Shown: positions 16,284-23,677 of the stretch, one piece after another
Layout of the letters: each line of letters begins with the position of its first letter
Numbering within the stretch: the first letter of the stretch is position 1
Assembly: GCF_019396345.1 (NCBI RefSeq)
Contig: NZ_JAHKRM010000023.1
Coordinates: forward strand, 160,897-224,896
From: Nonomuraea guangzhouensis
GTDB taxonomy: Bacteria > Actinomycetota > Actinomycetes > Streptosporangiales > Streptosporangiaceae
Reading direction: 5' to 3'
DNA: 64,000 nt
Program-made: the position numbers and the translations under genes
The notes under the pieces: generated by a model
What the model was told of the DNA's origin: nothing
What the model saw: the letters and a program-made list of their open reading frames with translations, nothing else
The model's database searches: none

Positions 16284-18547
16284 GAGCTATCCCGTAAGTG
16301 GGGATAGTCCGGGTTGCGGGTACGTCTGTCCGGCGTGGTCCCCGGTCCGGGAGGCTCATCCGGGGTCGGCGTCCCGTACTCTCCGGCACTTCGCCGCGCA
16401 GGGGCCACCGGGGTGGTGGCTGCCGCGTGGTCCGTTCCCGCCGGTGGGGCGGGCGGGGGACACGATGCGGTTGACGCGGACAGGACTTCTTGCAGCCCTG
16501 GGATGGTGTAGGTCTCGATGAGCTGGGCGGCCCGGGTGTAGTCGACCCGGGCGGTGGCGGGGTCGCTGGGATCGGTGAGGGTGACGCAGGAGGCCAGCGC
16601 GGCTGAGACCAGGTCCCGGGGCGCGCTCAGCCCGCACTGGTCGCAGTGGTGCATCCGGACCGACAGGGTTTTGGTTACCAGGGACCCGCACAGGCAGTGC
16701 TGGGACATCGCGGTGGGGGTGGTGGCGGCGCGCAGGACGGCGCCGCCGCACGCGGTGGCCTCACGGGCCAGGGCTGCGGTGAGCATGCCGGGGGTGAACC
16801 GGGCCACCGCGGCACCCCACAGGCGGGTCCAAGTGCGGAGGTCGCAGTCCTCGATGACCAGGTTCGCCCCATGGGTTTCGACGATCTGGGCTGCGGCGCG
16901 GCGGGCCCGGTCCTGGCGGGCTTCGGTGAAACCGCGGGCGGCCTGGGCGTGCCGGGCCCGGATCTGGTGATAGCCGCGCGACAGGGTGTCGCTCCGGTAG
17001 GCGTTCTTCGCTACCCCAGCCTTGGTGGCGACCCGAGGGCCTTTGGGCAGGTTGACCTGCCGGGCGGGCAGCCCTTTGCCGGCGCGGCGTTCGGCCCGAG
17101 CCTGCTGCCGGGCCGAAGGGTGGTAGCGGCCGGGGTTGGTGGCCCGGCGGGACCGTTCCAGCGCCCGGGCCCGCCCTTTGGCTTTGCGTCGTTCCCGTGC
17201 CAGGCGGGCGGTTTCCTGCTCGCTGAGAGTGAGCAGGGTCGCCGCGACCTGCCCGCCACCAACGTCCGTCCGACCGCCCGTCCCGCTGTCCGTCCCAGCG
17301 TCCCCACTGGTGTCCGCGCCGGTTGCGGTGTCCGGCCTGCCCGGTGGCGGGGAGCCGGGCGGCGGTGTAGGCAGGTGGGCGGGCGCGGAGACGACGGCGA
17401 GGTTGGAGACGTTGCCGTCGACCCCGGCCCGCCGCTCCAACTGCGCTGCGCGGGTGCGGCGGGCGCGGGTGGCCGCCGACGCGTACCCGGCGTCCAGGAT
17501 CAGCAGATGCGCCTCATAGGTCCACCCGCCCGGAGCCGAGGCCTTCCGCCGCCGCACCAGATCGATCTTGTGCCACAGATGCGGCCGGTCCAGGAAATGC
17601 GCCACATACGGCCAACGGCCTGATCCTTGCGGCAGCCGGACCGGCAGCACCAGATCCGGGGCGCCCGCGCTGGTGTAAACGACCGACAGGGGGCCGGTGT
17701 GATCCCACCACGAGATCCGCCGCCCCGACGACGCGGAACCGGACGGGCCGGCAGGGGCGGGCAGACGGCGGGGCTGGGCCAGCACCGCCGAACCCGCCCC
17801 CATCGCCAGCGCATCGGCGACGGTGAACTCCGACGCCCTACCCACCAGATCGGCTGCCGAGGCCGCCGCCGCGACCACTGTGGTCTGCCCGCTGGTCCGC
17901 GTGGTCATGGCAGGAGAGCCGTAGGCGGCCAGATGCCCGGCCAGGGTCCCGGCCAGCCGGAACGTCTCCCACTTGCGCTCCCTGGTGTGTGAACGGGCCC
18001 TGCCCGGGATCCGGGTGAACCCCCACCACGATCCCACCCGTGGCCGCCCGGCCCGTTTCCCGGCCGCGTCCGCAAACAGGTGCCGGTCCACCCCCGCCCA
18101 CACCTCATCGGCCAGATGCATGCCCAGCGCCTTGGACAGATGATGCGTCAAATGCCCGGAGGACTCCAGATGGGCGTAGGCGGCACGCTCCAGCCCCGCA
18201 CGGGTCAGCCCGAGCTCGGACCGCCAGGCCTTCGCCTCCGCCGCCCGTCGATGCGAACCCGCCCAATAGGCCTCCACCCGAGCCCGCGCATCGTGTTGCA
18301 GCGCTCGCTTCAGCGACCAGGCCGCGCAGAACAGTCTCTCCACCCGGGCCCGGACCGCCGCATCCGACACCTCCACCGGCAGCCGGATCACCGAAACCGG
18401 AGCCCCCTCAGCCCGCCGCCACGCCGGTCGCTTGTTCTTCCCCCGAAACCGCCGCCCGCCAGCACCACCACCGCCACCCTTGACATCGGGAGAAACCAGG
18501 ACATCGGCCGCACCGGCTGTCCCGCTGTTCTCCCTGGTCACGGCCAT
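16280..18547 (-). CDS. large TnpB-like (IS200/IS605 OrfB-type) RuvC nuclease
   Basis: This 755-residue protein is nearly twice the usual TnpB length (about 400). The RuvC active site is complete: Asp377 in GVDGN, Glu566 in LVIEDCDL, and Asp645 in APRDLVSAAL. A zinc finger with CLC (618-620) and CDQC (635-638) lies between the last two, as in TnpB. Residues ~390-430 are a Pro/Thr/Gly-rich insert and the C-terminal 70 are disordered-looking. TnpB proteins are RNA-guided nucleases that use an RNA from the transposon's right end. No TnpA transposase gene is present. The GC-rich composition matches the neighbours. Confidence 0.85.
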   Translation of the reverse strand: MAVTRENSGTAGAADVLVSPDVKGGGGGAGGRRFRGKNKRPAWRRAEGAPVSVIRLPVEVSDAAVRARVERLFCAAWSLKRALQHDARARVEAYWAGSHRRAAEAKAWRSELGLTRAGLERAAYAHLESSGHLTHHLSKALGMHLADEVWAGVDRHLFADAAGKRAGRPRVGSWWGFTRIPGRARSHTRERKWETFRLAGTLAGHLAAYGSPAMTTRTSGQTTVVAAAASAADLVGRASEFTVADALAMGAGSAVLAQPRRLPAPAGPSGSASSGRRISWWDHTGPLSVVYTSAGAPDLVLPVRLPQGSGRWPYVAHFLDRPHLWHKIDLVRRRKASAPGGWTYEAHLLILDAGYASAATRARRTRAAQLERRAGVDGNVSNLAVVSAPAHLPTPPPGSPPPGRPDTATGADTSGDAGTDSGTGGRTDVGGGQVAATLLTLSEQETARLARERRKAKGRARALERSRRATNPGRYHPSARQQARAERRAGKGLPARQVNLPKGPRVATKAGVAKNAYRSDTLSRGYHQIRARHAQAARGFTEARQDRARRAAAQIVETHGANLVIEDCDLRTWTRLWGAAVARFTPGMLTAALAREATACGGAVLRAATTPTAMSQHCLCGSLVTKTLSVRMHHCDQCGLSAPRDLVSAALASCVTLTDPSDPATARVDYTRAAQLIETYTIPGLQEVLSASTASCPPPAPPAGTDHAAATTPVAPARRSAGEYGTPTPDEPPGPGTTPDRRTRNPDYPHLRDSS

Positions 18548-18660
18548 GACACCACCATGCCCGAACCCACCGACAATTCTCGAACGATGCTCTCCGCGCC
18601 GGTGATTGAGAGGTTATGTGGGTCCGCGCCCGGGACTGGCGGATCGTCGCCATCTCTTAG
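16280..18660 (-). mobile_element. putative TnpB-only insertion element
   Basis: The TnpB-like gene sits between the 3' ends of two convergent genes and fills the space nearly exactly (stop-to-stop 16283 to 18657). Near the tnpB 3' end, CTATCCC (16287-16293) and GGGATAG (16301-16307) form a perfect 7-bp hairpin with a 7-base loop, as expected near a right end. Near the other end, TCCGC and GCGGA (18623-18645) could form a small imperfect hairpin. Eight-base matches GCTAAGAG flank the region in inverted orientation. Exact ends are not established. Confidence 0.5.
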
Positions 18661-18818
18661 CGGAACGTCTGGCCATAGACGAGCAGCATGACGATGACAA
18701 AGACGATCATCACCCCGACATAGCCCACCGGCCCCAGGCGCAGCGCCCGGCGCACGCGGTTGAGGCCCCAGGCGAACAGCAACGCCAGGAAAACCAGCAG
18801 GATCAGGCCGCCATCCAT
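18657..18818 (-). CDS. 53-residue two-helix membrane mini-protein
   Basis: The 53-residue frame from ATG 18818 encodes two hydrophobic helices (about 4-18, LILLVFLALLFAW, and 33-48, YVGVMIVFVIVMLLV) separated by a basic turn NRVRRALR. Small proteins of this shape are common in actinomycetes and unstudied. It lies 40 bases downstream of the Asn-terminated peptide gene on the same strand. A link to that locus, for example export or immunity, is possible but has no direct support. Confidence 0.6.
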   Translation of the reverse strand: MDGGLILLVFLALLFAWGLNRVRRALRLGPVGYVGVMIVFVIVMLLVYGQTFR

Positions 18819-18858
18819 GCTGACCAGTATGCGGTGTCGGAGCCCTTCCCGCGCGGTG

Positions 18859-18984
18859 TCAGTTGGAGTTGCCGTGGCTGGCCGGCCAGCCCTTGGTCTC
18901 CATCTTCGCCAGCCGGCGAACGGTGATCTTCTTCTTCGGCTGGGTCTCTCGGCTGTCCTCCGGCGCGATCTCTTCGGGACGCAC
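18859..18984 (-). CDS. 41-residue putative RiPP precursor peptide ending in Asn
   Basis: This short gene encodes a 41-residue peptide starting MRPEEIAPEDSRETQPKKK, followed by ITVRRLAKMET and the C-terminal GWPASHGNSN. GTG 18984 follows AGGAGG (18992-18997) by 7 bases, an excellent ribosome binding site, and an in-frame TGA sits just before the GTG. The charged leader-like N-terminus and short uncharged tail resemble RiPP precursors. The terminal Asn is what MccB-type enzymes adenylate in microcin C precursors, and a MccB-like gene lies upstream. The modification and product are inference. Confidence 0.7.
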   Translation of the reverse strand: MRPEEIAPEDSRETQPKKKITVRRLAKMETKGWPASHGNSN

Positions 18985-19027
18985 TCAGCAGCCTCCTGGG
19001 TCGGTTTCGGTATGGGCGACTGACGCG

Positions 19028-19055
19028 ATTCTGAACGATCAACCACTGCTGTCAA
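19028..19055 (-). promoter_or_regulatory. promoter-like sequence for the precursor peptide gene
   Basis: On the minus strand, a perfect -35 TTGACA (complement of 19050-19055) and a -10-like CAGAAT (complement of 19028-19033) are 16 bases apart. The -35 overlaps the TGA stop of the MccB-like gene. Transcription would start near 19021, giving about a 37-base leader before GTG 18984. Confidence 0.55.
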
Positions 19056-20104
19056 GCACTACACACGTCACACCCGTCACGCGCGGGGAAGCGGACGAAG
19101 ATCTGGTCGTCGGGCGCCACCAGGTTGAGGCCGTACGCGTAACCGGGGGCGACGTCGGGGATGCCGGTCAGCAGCGAGATCACCGCGTGGGCGGTGAGCA
19201 GGCCCGACAGACCGCCCGAGGTCGAGAGCACCCCGGGCCAGCCGGAGTCGGTCATCCGTCCCTGGCGCTCGCCCTCCGCCCGCAGGCACTCGTAACACGG
19301 GAAACCCGGCGCGAAGACGCCCACCGACAGCTGCGGGCCCTCGTAGCCGCCGCCCACCCAGGGGATGCCCGCGGCGGCGCAGGCCCGGTTCGCCCACCGG
19401 CGGATGCCGTCGGGCTCTCGTGGCTCGTCCGCGCAGAGCGCGAGCACGTCGAAGCCGGTGATCAGCCCGGCCAGCTCCGCCGGGCTGCCGATCCGCCGGT
19501 TCTCGCCGGTCACCTCGACGTGGGAGTTGACCGCTCGCAGCCGTTCCGTGGCGACGTCCACCTTGGGCCGGCCCACGTCCTCCTCGCCGTACAGGGTCTG
19601 GCGGTTGAGGTTGGACAGCTCGACACGATCGCCGTCGACGCAGTGGACCGCGCCGACGCCGGCGGCGGTGAGGGCCCAGGCGGCGTGCGAGCCGGTGCCG
19701 CCCAGGCCGAGCACGACCACCCTGGCCCGCTTGAGCAGGAGCTGCGGTGCCCAGCTCGGCTCGCGCGGGCGCAGGCTCGCCCAGCGGAAGTAGGCGGCGT
19801 TCCTGGCGTACCGGTCCAGCTCGTCGGGGGCCAGCTCCGCCGGCGGCGCGGCCGACGCGTCCTCGACGTGGCCGGAGTCCAGCAGCGTCGTGACGAGCTC
19901 GGCCGAGTTCGGGCAGCGGTCCGCGAGCGCGGTGACGATCTCTCCTCGGGTACGGGTGCCGTCCATGAGCTGGAGGGCGTGCCAGGCATGGCCGTTCGGG
20001 TCCTCGATCTCACTGGCGAGTCCGTAGATTTCCCCACCTATCCGGATCGTGCCGTTGTCGAGACGATACGGGCGATGCTCCGGTTTTACCCGAGGACGCG
20101 TCAT
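19052..20104 (-). CDS. MccB-like ThiF/E1-family peptide adenylating enzyme
   Basis: This 350-residue protein has the same length as MccB of microcin C7. An N-terminal ~100 residues resemble a PqqD/RRE peptide-binding wing (TIRIGGEIYGLASEIEDPNG). The E1 adenylation domain follows: nucleotide loop VVLGLGGTGSHAAWAL, the DGDRVELSNLNRQTLY segment with Asn/Arg, and the acidic DVLALCADEP. Two CxxC pairs (CYEC and CDVC at the extreme C-terminus) would bind zinc as in MccB/ThiF/MoeB. It likely activates the C-terminal Asn of the peptide at 18859-18984 with ATP. The start lies 11 bases after the acyl-CoA dehydrogenase stop, so they may share a transcript. Confidence 0.82.
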   Translation of the reverse strand: MTRPRVKPEHRPYRLDNGTIRIGGEIYGLASEIEDPNGHAWHALQLMDGTRTRGEIVTALADRCPNSAELVTTLLDSGHVEDASAAPPAELAPDELDRYARNAAYFRWASLRPREPSWAPQLLLKRARVVVLGLGGTGSHAAWALTAAGVGAVHCVDGDRVELSNLNRQTLYGEEDVGRPKVDVATERLRAVNSHVEVTGENRRIGSPAELAGLITGFDVLALCADEPREPDGIRRWANRACAAAGIPWVGGGYEGPQLSVGVFAPGFPCYECLRAEGERQGRMTDSGWPGVLSTSGGLSGLLTAHAVISLLTGIPDVAPGYAYGLNLVAPDDQIFVRFPARDGCDVCSA

Positions 20105-20115
20105 GCGTCCGGATT

Positions 20116-21261
20116 CTAGAACCCGAAGGACCGTCCGATGATCTCCTTCATGATCTCGGTGGTGCCGCCGTAGATGGTCTGGACGCGGCTGTCGATCCAG
20201 GCCTTGGCGACCGGGTACTCCATCATGTAGCCGTAACCGCCGTGCAACTGGAGGCAGCGGTCGATGACCTTGTTCTGCAGCTCGGTGGTCCACCACTTGG
20301 CCTTGGCGGCGTCGACTACGGTCAGCTCCTTGGCGTTGAGCGCCATGATGCACTTGTCCACGTAGTGACGGGCGATCTCCGTCTCGGTCGCCAGCTCCGC
20401 CAGGACGAACCGGGTGTTCTGGAACGACCCGATGGTCCGCCCGAAGGCCTGGCGGGACTTGCAGTACTCGATGGTCTGCTCCAGCACCACCTCCGCCGCC
20501 GCGACCGCCGCCACCGCGATGGACAGGCGCTCCTGGGGCAGGTTGTTCATGAGCTGGAAGAAGCCCTGGCCCTCTTCGGCGCCGAGCCGGTTGGCCACGG
20601 GAACGCGGACGTTCTCGAAGAACAGCTCGGCCGTGTCCTGCGCCTTCATCCCGATCTTGTCGAGGTTGCGGCCGTGCCCGAACCCCTCCATACCCCGCTC
20701 GACGACCAGCAGCGTGGTGCCGCGCGCCCCCGCCACGGGATCGGTCTTGGCGACCACCACGACGAGGTCGGCGTTGATCCCGTTCGTGATGAACGTCTTC
20801 TGCCCGTTGACCAGGTAGTGATCGCCATCGCGGACCGCGGTCGTCCTGATCCCCTGCAGGTCGCTCCCGGCACCCGGCTCGGTCATCGCGATCGCCGTGA
20901 TGAGCTCGCCACTGGCGAACCCGGGCAGCCACCGCCGCTTCTGCTCCTCATCGGTCAAGTCGACGAGGTACGGCGCCATGATGTCGTTGTGCAGGCCGAA
21001 TCCGAGCCCGGACGCGCCGTGCCGGATGATCTCTTCAACGATGACCGCGTTGAACCGGAAATCGGTGACACCGGCGCCTCCGTACTCCTCCGGGACGGAG
21101 AACCCGAACATGCCGATCTCGCCGGCCTTCTTCCATACCTCGCGCGGGACGATGCCGTCCTTCTCCCACTGACCGTGGTGGGGTGTCACTTCACGGGCCA
21201 TGAACTCGCGCACGGTCTCCTGGAAAAGCAGGTGCTCCTCATCGAAGAGGTCTCGCCGCAT
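20116..21261 (-). CDS. acyl-CoA dehydrogenase
   Basis: This 381-residue flavoenzyme has the usual ACAD layout: MRRDLFDEEHLLFQETVREF at the start, FAD/substrate segment ITAIAMTEPGAGSDLQGI, and the C-terminal LQLHGGYGYMMEYPVAK and YGGTTEIMKEIIGR. The catalytic-base region near GGYGYMMEYPVAK has Glu. ATG 21261 follows GGAGG by about 6 bases; the frame is open to 21333. A near-perfect palindrome lies 31 bases upstream. It probably belongs to fatty acid or branched-chain acyl catabolism; whether it contributes to the peptide locus is unknown. Confidence 0.92.
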   Translation of the reverse strand: MRRDLFDEEHLLFQETVREFMAREVTPHHGQWEKDGIVPREVWKKAGEIGMFGFSVPEEYGGAGVTDFRFNAVIVEEIIRHGASGLGFGLHNDIMAPYLVDLTDEEQKRRWLPGFASGELITAIAMTEPGAGSDLQGIRTTAVRDGDHYLVNGQKTFITNGINADLVVVVAKTDPVAGARGTTLLVVERGMEGFGHGRNLDKIGMKAQDTAELFFENVRVPVANRLGAEEGQGFFQLMNNLPQERLSIAVAAVAAAEVVLEQTIEYCKSRQAFGRTIGSFQNTRFVLAELATETEIARHYVDKCIMALNAKELTVVDAAKAKWWTTELQNKVIDRCLQLHGGYGYMMEYPVAKAWIDSRVQTIYGGTTEIMKEIIGRSFGF

Positions 21262-21291
21262 CAGTCGCCTCCAAGCAGGGTGGGTGTGCAG

Positions 21292-21310
21292 AACAGAATA
21301 CGATTCTGTT
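21292..21310. promoter_or_regulatory. palindromic operator upstream of acyl-CoA dehydrogenase
   Basis: AACAGAAT (21292-21299) and ATTCTGTT (21303-21310) are perfect inverted 8-mers separated by three bases. The site lies 31 bases before the acyl-CoA dehydrogenase start and overlaps a possible -10 (TATTCT on the minus strand). The shape suits a TetR-family dimer; no regulator gene is adjacent. Confidence 0.6.
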
Positions 21311-21421
21311 GCGGCTTTTGAAGGGGCGGACACGGGTTCATCACAAGTGCCGATAGTTACGGTGTTCGACGGATATCGACCCTAAGATCGACCTTCGGCT
21401 TAGTGTTGATCGGAGTGTGCC

Positions 21422-22777
21422 GTGAGTCGGTGGCGGAAGGCGTTAATCGCCGCATCGGTCGGCATGGCGGCATCAGCCGCGTTCGTGGTGACATCTACTC
21501 CAGGCGAGGCGGAGTCATCGCTCGTCGCGAAGTATCTCTGCACGGGTGGTGTCGCCGGTTCGAGCGTGCAGCTGGAGGCCACGATCACGCCCAGGCTGAC
21601 CGAAGGCGGCATGTTGAATGTCGGCTGGGCGCTCAAGTATCAGGGCACTCGCCGCTTCGGGTCGCCAGGCTTCTTCCCGGCGGGTTCCACGCTCAACCTC
21701 GAAGGCGTGGTCGACATCAGCGGCGCCTGGACCGGCCAGCTCCGGCCGAAGGGCAGCAAGGACCAGGCGGACCTCGTGCCCGGCGACCAGCTCGTGCTCC
21801 CCGAAGGCCTGTCCGACGCCGGCTCCGTGCAGCGCTCCGGCACCGTCCGGGTCAAGCCGGGCGCGCTGGTCGTCCGGTTCAAGCCCGCCGAGGGGGAGGT
21901 GATGGTCAACAACCACAAGAGCGTCATCTCGTACACCTCCGACTGGAGCCGGATCCACACCGAGGAAGAGTTCGGCGACCACCTCTACGACCTGCACAAG
22001 ACCACCACGAAGGACGGCGTCGCCAAGCTGAGCTTCATCGGCACCCAGGTCGCCTACATCAGCAGGCGCGAGCGGGACCTCAGCGATGTGCAGGTGCGCC
22101 TCGACGGTGACACCGTGACCGACGGGCTGGTCGAGCCGGGTAAGGACCGCAGCGGCACCGAGATGACCGGCACCGAGGCCCAGGAGGTCCTCTGGGAGTC
22201 GCCGGTGCTCGACTACGGACCCCACACGATCGAGGTCGTCAACACCGAGGCCAGGACCGCGTACGTGGACGCCTTCAAGGTGACCACCGGCGACCTGGAC
22301 GAGCCGCCGACCCACAACCAGGCCACCTGCACGCTGCAGGGCGACCCCGGCGCCATCGAGGTGACGGTGCCCGGCGCCACCCCCAACTCGCCCACCCCGA
22401 CCCCGACCCCGACACCCACGCCGCCGACCTCCACCCCCACCACCAAGCCGAGCGGCTCGGCCACCCCGTCGAGCACCCCGACGGTCTCGTATCCGAACGT
22501 GAACCCGGGTATCGACCGCAACCTGGTGAGCGTGGTGCCGGGCGGCGTGAGCACCAGTACGGCGACCCCCAAGCCGACCACGACCAAGACCAAGTACGTC
22601 AAGGCGCAGGTGGCCAAGACGCCCAAGGGCGGTGTGGACTCCGGTGTGGCGCCGGAGCCGGGGCGCGGGTCGTACGGGCTGATCGCGGGCGGCTCCATGC
22701 TGCTGATGGGGAGCGTCACAGGAGGGCTGCTGCTACGGCGCCGCAAGGCCGGGCACACCGGAGGAGTCGAGTCATGA
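21422..22777 (+). CDS. cell-surface protein with sortase-type C-terminal sorting signal
   Basis: This 451-residue secreted protein has a signal peptide (basic start, hydrophobic core ALIAASVGMAASAAFVV, cleavage near GEAES), then a ~290-residue ectodomain and a Thr/Pro-rich wall-spanning linker (TPTPTPTPTPPTSTPTTKP). The end is a sorting signal: motif KGGVDSG, a hydrophobic helix (YGLIAGGSMLLMGSVTGGLLL) and RRRKAG. The motif is not LPxTG, but suits class F-type actinobacterial sortases. The gene overlaps the next, a class F sortase, by four bases. Ligand or role is unknown. GTG start. Confidence 0.8.
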   Translation: MSRWRKALIAASVGMAASAAFVVTSTPGEAESSLVAKYLCTGGVAGSSVQLEATITPRLTEGGMLNVGWALKYQGTRRFGSPGFFPAGSTLNLEGVVDISGAWTGQLRPKGSKDQADLVPGDQLVLPEGLSDAGSVQRSGTVRVKPGALVVRFKPAEGEVMVNNHKSVISYTSDWSRIHTEEEFGDHLYDLHKTTTKDGVAKLSFIGTQVAYISRRERDLSDVQVRLDGDTVTDGLVEPGKDRSGTEMTGTEAQEVLWESPVLDYGPHTIEVVNTEARTAYVDAFKVTTGDLDEPPTHNQATCTLQGDPGAIEVTVPGATPNSPTPTPTPTPTPPTSTPTTKPSGSATPSSTPTVSYPNVNPGIDRNLVSVVPGGVSTSTATPKPTTTKTKYVKAQVAKTPKGGVDSGVAPEPGRGSYGLIAGGSMLLMGSVTGGLLLRRRKAGHTGGVES

Positions 22778-23547
22778 CCGAGCAGAAGTCGCTGCTGAAC
22801 AGGGCACTTCCCGGGCTGCTGATCGCCGGGTCGCTGGGCGGGGTGGGCGCCATCATGGTCGGCCTGCTGTCGCTGGCGCCGACCGTGGACGACGGCTCCG
22901 GTCCCGGCCCGCAGGCCCAGCCGAGCACGGTCCAGATCCAGAACGCGGCGGGCGCCTTCGTCCTGCCCCCGACCGTGGGCCCGGGCGGCAAGAACGTGCC
23001 GCTCACCCCGGCACGCCTCGATGCCCCGCCGCCGCTGGCCGCCGCCCCGGTCGTCGCACCGATCCCGCCGGCCAAGACCAAGGCCAAGAAGGCGGCGCCG
23101 GTCCGCATCAAGATCCCGAAGATCAAGGTCAACGCCACGATCGGCTCGGTCACCGTCGACATCAAGGGCAACCTGACCACCCCGCCGCTGTCGAAGCCGA
23201 CCCTGACGGGCTGGTACAAGTTCTCGCCGGTCCCGGGCGAGCTGGGGCCCGCGGTGATCAACGGCCACGTGAGCACCACGCAGGGCGCGGCGGTGTTCTA
23301 CCGGCTCTCCGAGGTGGCCAAGGGGGACCAGATCTACGTGTACCGGTCGGACAAGAAGGTGACGCGATTCACGGTGAGCGGGGTCGAGCAGGTCAGCAAG
23401 TCCTCGTTCCCGACGGCTCGCGTGTACGGGAACACGAAGAACGCGCAGCTCAGGCTGATCACTTGCGGGGGCGTCTTCAACAAGGCGGCCCACAGTTACA
23501 CGGACAACATCATCGTGTACGCCACCCTGTCCAAGAAGAAGGGGTGA
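22774..23547 (+). CDS. class F sortase
   Basis: This 257-residue membrane-anchored transpeptidase has a signal-anchor near 11-36, a disordered Pro-rich stalk, and a sortase domain near 110-255. Catalytic His165 (INGHVSTTQ) and Cys231 (LITCGG) are present. After Cys the sequence is FNKAAHSY where the second sortase of this cluster has YNRSIGHY. It probably attaches the preceding surface protein to peptidoglycan. ATGA overlap with the preceding substrate gene supports coupling. Confidence 0.88.
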   Translation: MTEQKSLLNRALPGLLIAGSLGGVGAIMVGLLSLAPTVDDGSGPGPQAQPSTVQIQNAAGAFVLPPTVGPGGKNVPLTPARLDAPPPLAAAPVVAPIPPAKTKAKKAAPVRIKIPKIKVNATIGSVTVDIKGNLTTPPLSKPTLTGWYKFSPVPGELGPAVINGHVSTTQGAAVFYRLSEVAKGDQIYVYRSDKKVTRFTVSGVEQVSKSSFPTARVYGNTKNAQLRLITCGGVFNKAAHSYTDNIIVYATLSKKKG

Positions 23548-23677
23548 GGCGGGCAAGTGCTTGCTTGTAGGGTTTACGCGAACTTCACAGGGACAGTTCG
23601 TATCATCTCTACCTAACCGTGACCAACGGCTGGGATTCTGATACGCCTGTTGTTACTGCGCTGAACGGAGAAGGACA

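Noticed and set aside
19052..20932. A single 626-residue protein fusing the MccB-like enzyme with upstream sequence
   Set aside because: The N-terminal part is an off-frame reading of the acyl-CoA dehydrogenase gene. The enzyme has its own ATG at 20104 and a family-standard 350 residues.
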